Shown one piece after another: positions 6,830 to 9,407 of a DNA stretch of 9,407 nucleotides. Source of the stretch: Candidatus Brocadiaceae bacterium (GTDB lineage Bacteria; Planctomycetota; Brocadiia; SM23-32); the NCBI GenBank assembly GCA_003551785.1, contig PUNP01000428.1, forward strand, positions 1 to 9,407, read 5' to 3'. A program made the translations under genes and the position numbers. The notes under the pieces are model-generated. The model ran no database searches. It was given only the letters and a program-made list of their open reading frames with translations, and was not told the origin of the DNA. The first letter of the stretch is position 1. The number at the start of each line of letters is the position of its first letter.

Positions 6830-6839
6830 TATGCCAGAT

Positions 6840-7175
6840 ATGGAAAATGAAAGTGAACATGAACTTGATGATAATAATCATGGCGATTCTGACTCACCTG
6901 ATTCTCGTGGATTTCCTACCCCGGATTTTAGTGGTTTTATAAGCGGTTTATATACCCAATCTCTGATGGCTATGGGGGAGATTGGCAACAATGATAAAAA
7001 TCAAAGTAAAGTCGATCTGAATGAATGTCAATTTCTAATCGATACCATTGCGATGATTGAAAAAAAGACCGAAGGTAATCTTACGGGGGAGGAATCTAAA
7101 CACTTAAAAAGCATCTTAAGTGATCTTAGGATGCGCTATGTTAAAGTGGTTCGTGAAAATTCCTCCCAAAGTTAA
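6840..7175 (+). CDS. DUF1844 family protein
   Basis: This is a small cytoplasmic protein of 111 residues from the ATG at 6840 (114 from 6831). The first ~25 residues are acidic and Asp/Asn/Ser-rich (MENESEHELDDNNH...), probably disordered. The remainder matches the DUF1844 pattern as I know it: PDFSGFISGLYTQSLMAMGEI, then VDLNECQFLIDTIAMIEKKT, then GNLTGEESKHLKSILSDLRM and RYVKV. The family is helical and of unknown function, and is found in planctomycetes, acidobacteria and deltaproteobacteria, among others. The next gene begins 55 nt downstream with no terminator between, so the two are probably co-transcribed. Codon use is AT-leaning like the following gene and unlike the preceding propeller gene. 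The family call is confident; the role is unknown. Confidence 0.9.
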   Translation: MENESEHELDDNNHGDSDSPDSRGFPTPDFSGFISGLYTQSLMAMGEIGNNDKNQSKVDLNECQFLIDTIAMIEKKTEGNLTGEESKHLKSILSDLRMRYVKVVRENSSQS

Positions 7176-7230
7176 AAAGAATTCCCCGCCTTTCCGCTCG
7201 GCAAAATAACGCTGATATTTGGAGCTTATT

Positions 7231-9407
7231 ATGAGGTGTGATAAATGTAATGCTAAGCTCGATGCTTTTGGAGAAGCTGTAAAGGACTTAGATAAGTGTC
7301 CGTTGTGTGGATCTGAAATGGAAATTGGATTTTCAAAACAACCAGATTCAGATGACAAGCCTCCCATTGCAGAGGATGATCTCATTCCGCTGGATAACGA
7401 AATAGATCAAAGGGAGAATATATCACAGCATAGAAAAAAAACTACTGAACGTCATGATAAAAATGATTCTCATAATGGAAGCAAGCAGCCGCATACAGAA
7501 TCGGGATCCCCATCATCTGCCGCTGCTGGAAAATACGACGAGCCTGAATTTGATTTTGATACTCTAATACTCGATGAAAGCAAAATTCCAGAGGTCAATA
7601 ATGCCGAGAAAAAAGGCTCGGAAAAACCTGAATCAGTATCAACAGATAGTCATCGGCCTGTATCCGAAAATGAACGAAAAGCAGAACCGTCAGTTGATTC
7701 TGTGGATGGTGGGCCCTTAACTTCCCGGTCGGCTTCAGTTGATAATATCAATGCCGGCTCTCCCGGCTTTGCCTCTATTATCTTTGGCGTTTGGCTTCTT
7801 TTCTTTGGAATTACCGGATTGAGCAGCACTTTTTTATCAGTAATAGCCGAGTTAATCTCTGAAAAACAATTGGGTGCCTGGGAACACGCTCTCATGCTGT
7901 GTAGTGGGAGCCTTTTGTTAAGCGCTTTAGGAATTTTCATAATTCGCGGACGTAACATCCGCAAAGTATCCTGTTCGTTACTTGGTGCTGTCACGGGAAT
8001 AACCGCTTTTTGCGTTTTCTTAGACGTGTTATTTACTCAAAATGAAAAATTTGCTACCGCTCATTTCGGCTGGGCTATTGGGGTTATAATGGTCGTCTTA
8101 GTTGTCTCTTTTTTGACAATTAAGTCGGTGGGGCTGGCATCAAGGATTTTGGCGGCAGCCGTAGCATTTTTGGCGGGGTTTACTTTTGCTTTGCACCGGC
8201 AATATATTCTTTTGCAAGTTCGTAGTTTTAGTGTGAGTTCATGGGAGCTATGGCATGAAATCAGCATTTTTGAACTCGCGGTTCCCGGAGTTATTGCATT
8301 AGGCGCTTTAGTGACAATATTGTACGTTGTGCGCGTAAGTTTGGATGCGGAAAAGTCATTTACCGAAAGTGTTTTTTCCTATGCCGGGCCGGCATTAATC
8401 ATTTTGGCAATAGCTTATTTTATCGTAGTAAATTTTGTTGGTGATATAGACGGAAAGTTAAAAATAATCAACCAATTAGCTCTCATTTCGGTATTGTTAG
8501 GTCTAATACCTTTAGTTGCCGTATCTGTCTTGTTTTCCTGGTGGACGGAGGCTGGTTTGAAAGTTGACATGCAGCGTTTCGACTTAACATTCTGGGTGTG
8601 GCATATTGCGGCTGGGGTCTGGCTCTTGTTTGTCTGGTTACTCTCGGGTACTGCCGGAATTCATTACGGTGCATTAATTGTCGCCTTTTGTGTGCTAATT
8701 CTGTTGATGACCGGTCTTTCTTCATTAAAATTAGGGGCGAAAAACGATTGGCTGCACGGTTCTTTGGGATTGGCTATGCTGTTTTTGGGGATATTCTTGG
8801 CTCATTATTCTTTTGGTCTGAGTTTACCTGTGGCCGGTATAGATAACCCCTCTTTTTTTATCTTATCCTTGCCTTATTATCTGTTATGGTATTTAGCTCC
8901 ACTTACCTTGATATTTGCGGGGTTATGTACATTATACTCAAATTCGGACGCTCAAAGCAGTGGCAATTGTCTATGCAAAAGTGATTCCGCAATAACTTTT
9001 CCCGCCATTGCTGCATTTCTTAGCTTGATAGCTGTATCAACTGCTTATATTAGCGGTGTGTCGGAATTGCAGGAGTCAATCATCCATCAGCTTTTACTCC
9101 TGCCTTTTTTCTCTTCGGTTGAAGGGGTGGAATTACCTTTTCTGATAGAATTTCTATCACCGGTAATAATAATTTTTGTTTCCTTGAGCCTGAGCCTGGT
9201 TTTTTGGGGGGCCGCAAAAAGATACCTGCAGGCACGCATTTTAAGTGGTGCGGCAGCGTTAGTTATTGCAATATTTTTTGTCTCAGTTCTCACGAAAATG
9301 TTTCCCTCCTGGGAAGTTCATTATGAAGGGTTACCTTATGACCTAAGTATGTTGTCATTAACTAACGAGCTTGCAACCGGACTGTATTTTCTGCTCTTTT
9401 ATACGCT
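7231..9407 (+). CDS. Zinc-ribbon, multi-spanning membrane protein, 3'-truncated by the window edge
   Basis: The reading frame is open without a stop from the ATG at 7231 to the window end (725 complete codons seen), and an in-frame TGA lies upstream at 7213-7215. GGAG at 7221-7224 gives 6-nt spacing to the ATG. Residues 1-30 form a zinc ribbon with C3-x2-C6 and C23-x2-C26 (CPLCG). Residues ~31-175 are hydrophilic, acidic, Ser/Asp/Glu-rich and probably disordered. From ~180 on there are about 15 hydrophobic spans, roughly at 180-199, 216-238, 247-267, 277-297, 302-320, 347-368, 382-402, 414-435, 452-471, 476-498, 508-527, 547-569, 588-608, 641-660 and 668-687, with a sixteenth starting near 712. 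I do not recognise the membrane domain and assign no transport or enzymatic role. A Cys-x-Cys (C580, C582) sits in a loop. It probably forms an operon with the DUF1844 gene. Confidence 0.85.
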   Translation, partial: MRCDKCNAKLDAFGEAVKDLDKCPLCGSEMEIGFSKQPDSDDKPPIAEDDLIPLDNEIDQRENISQHRKKTTERHDKNDSHNGSKQPHTESGSPSSAAAGKYDEPEFDFDTLILDESKIPEVNNAEKKGSEKPESVSTDSHRPVSENERKAEPSVDSVDGGPLTSRSASVDNINAGSPGFASIIFGVWLLFFGITGLSSTFLSVIAELISEKQLGAWEHALMLCSGSLLLSALGIFIIRGRNIRKVSCSLLGAVTGITAFCVFLDVLFTQNEKFATAHFGWAIGVIMVVLVVSFLTIKSVGLASRILAAAVAFLAGFTFALHRQYILLQVRSFSVSSWELWHEISIFELAVPGVIALGALVTILYVVRVSLDAEKSFTESVFSYAGPALIILAIAYFIVVNFVGDIDGKLKIINQLALISVLLGLIPLVAVSVLFSWWTEAGLKVDMQRFDLTFWVWHIAAGVWLLFVWLLSGTAGIHYGALIVAFCVLILLMTGLSSLKLGAKNDWLHGSLGLAMLFLGIFLAHYSFGLSLPVAGIDNPSFFILSLPYYLLWYLAPLTLIFAGLCTLYSNSDAQSSGNCLCKSDSAITFPAIAAFLSLIAVSTAYISGVSELQESIIHQLLLLPFFSSVEGVELPFLIEFLSPVIIIFVSLSLSLVFWGAAKRYLQARILSGAAALVIAIFFVSVLTKMFPSWEVHYEGLPYDLSMLSLTNELATGLYFLLFYT

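Larger units (their letters stand above)
6419..6839. other. Intergenic region without a convincing gene
   Basis: Together with the terminator this gap is about 480 nt. The left part (to about 6690) is AT-rich and holds a possible promoter, an inverted repeat gttgctggttg/caaccagtaac (6514-6524 and 6617-6627, 10 of 11 pairs), and a perfect 7-bp palindrome CACAATT/AATTGTG at 6652-6671 that could be a small hairpin or an operator. The right part (6689-6795) is GC-rich and looks like a dispersed repeat. A 94-codon frame on the minus strand (6536-6820) has no recognisable domain, crosses the repeat-like part, and is not accepted as a gene. Confidence 0.6.

Noticed and set aside
1..9407. tRNA, rRNA, CRISPR arrays, intact transposases, restriction or toxin-antitoxin genes
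   Set aside because: No cloverleaf, rRNA-like stretch, regularly spaced repeat array, or protein motif of these classes was found on reading both strands.

Overview
The window holds six protein-coding genes, all on the + strand, two of them cut by the window edges. Nothing here names a species. The best guess is an uncultured bacterium of the planctomycete/PVC type. The reasons are a very large exported PQQ-like propeller protein with an embedded methyltransferase-like domain and a C-terminal motif I associate with planctomycete proteins, a DUF1844 protein, and a zinc-ribbon/multi-membrane-span protein. This assignment is inference. Most of the window is moderate to low GC (sampled lines about 28-48%), while the large propeller gene is clearly GC-richer (sampled lines about 62%).

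Positions 1-2810 look like a housekeeping block: the 3' part of argH (arginine biosynthesis), a rubrerythrin-type ferritin-like diiron protein, and pyrF (pyrimidine biosynthesis, type 2 OMP decarboxylase). The rubrerythrin and pyrF genes overlap by an ATGA, so they are probably translationally coupled. Between argH and the rubrerythrin gene lie two abutting palindromic elements, each bounded by TA and sharing the central TA, as expected for MITE-like insertions with TA target duplications. The first supplies the last 12 codons and the stop codon of argH.

Positions 2927-6361 encode a ~1144-residue exported protein. It has an N-terminal propeller half, a Rossmann/SAM-methyltransferase-like domain, a second propeller half, and a Cys/His-rich C-terminus. 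A clear intrinsic terminator follows.

Positions 6362-6839 carry no convincing gene. They hold the terminator, a possible promoter, small inverted repeats, and a GC-rich stretch (about 6689-6795) that resembles an interspersed repeat. A probable two-gene operon starts at 6840: a DUF1844 protein, then an unrecognised membrane protein with an N-terminal zinc ribbon, a long acidic linker and at least 15 predicted membrane spans, which runs off the right edge.

The best candidates for something undescribed are the exported propeller/methyltransferase fusion, the zinc-ribbon membrane protein with apparent internal repeats, and the tandem TA-bounded palindromes that rewrote the end of argH.
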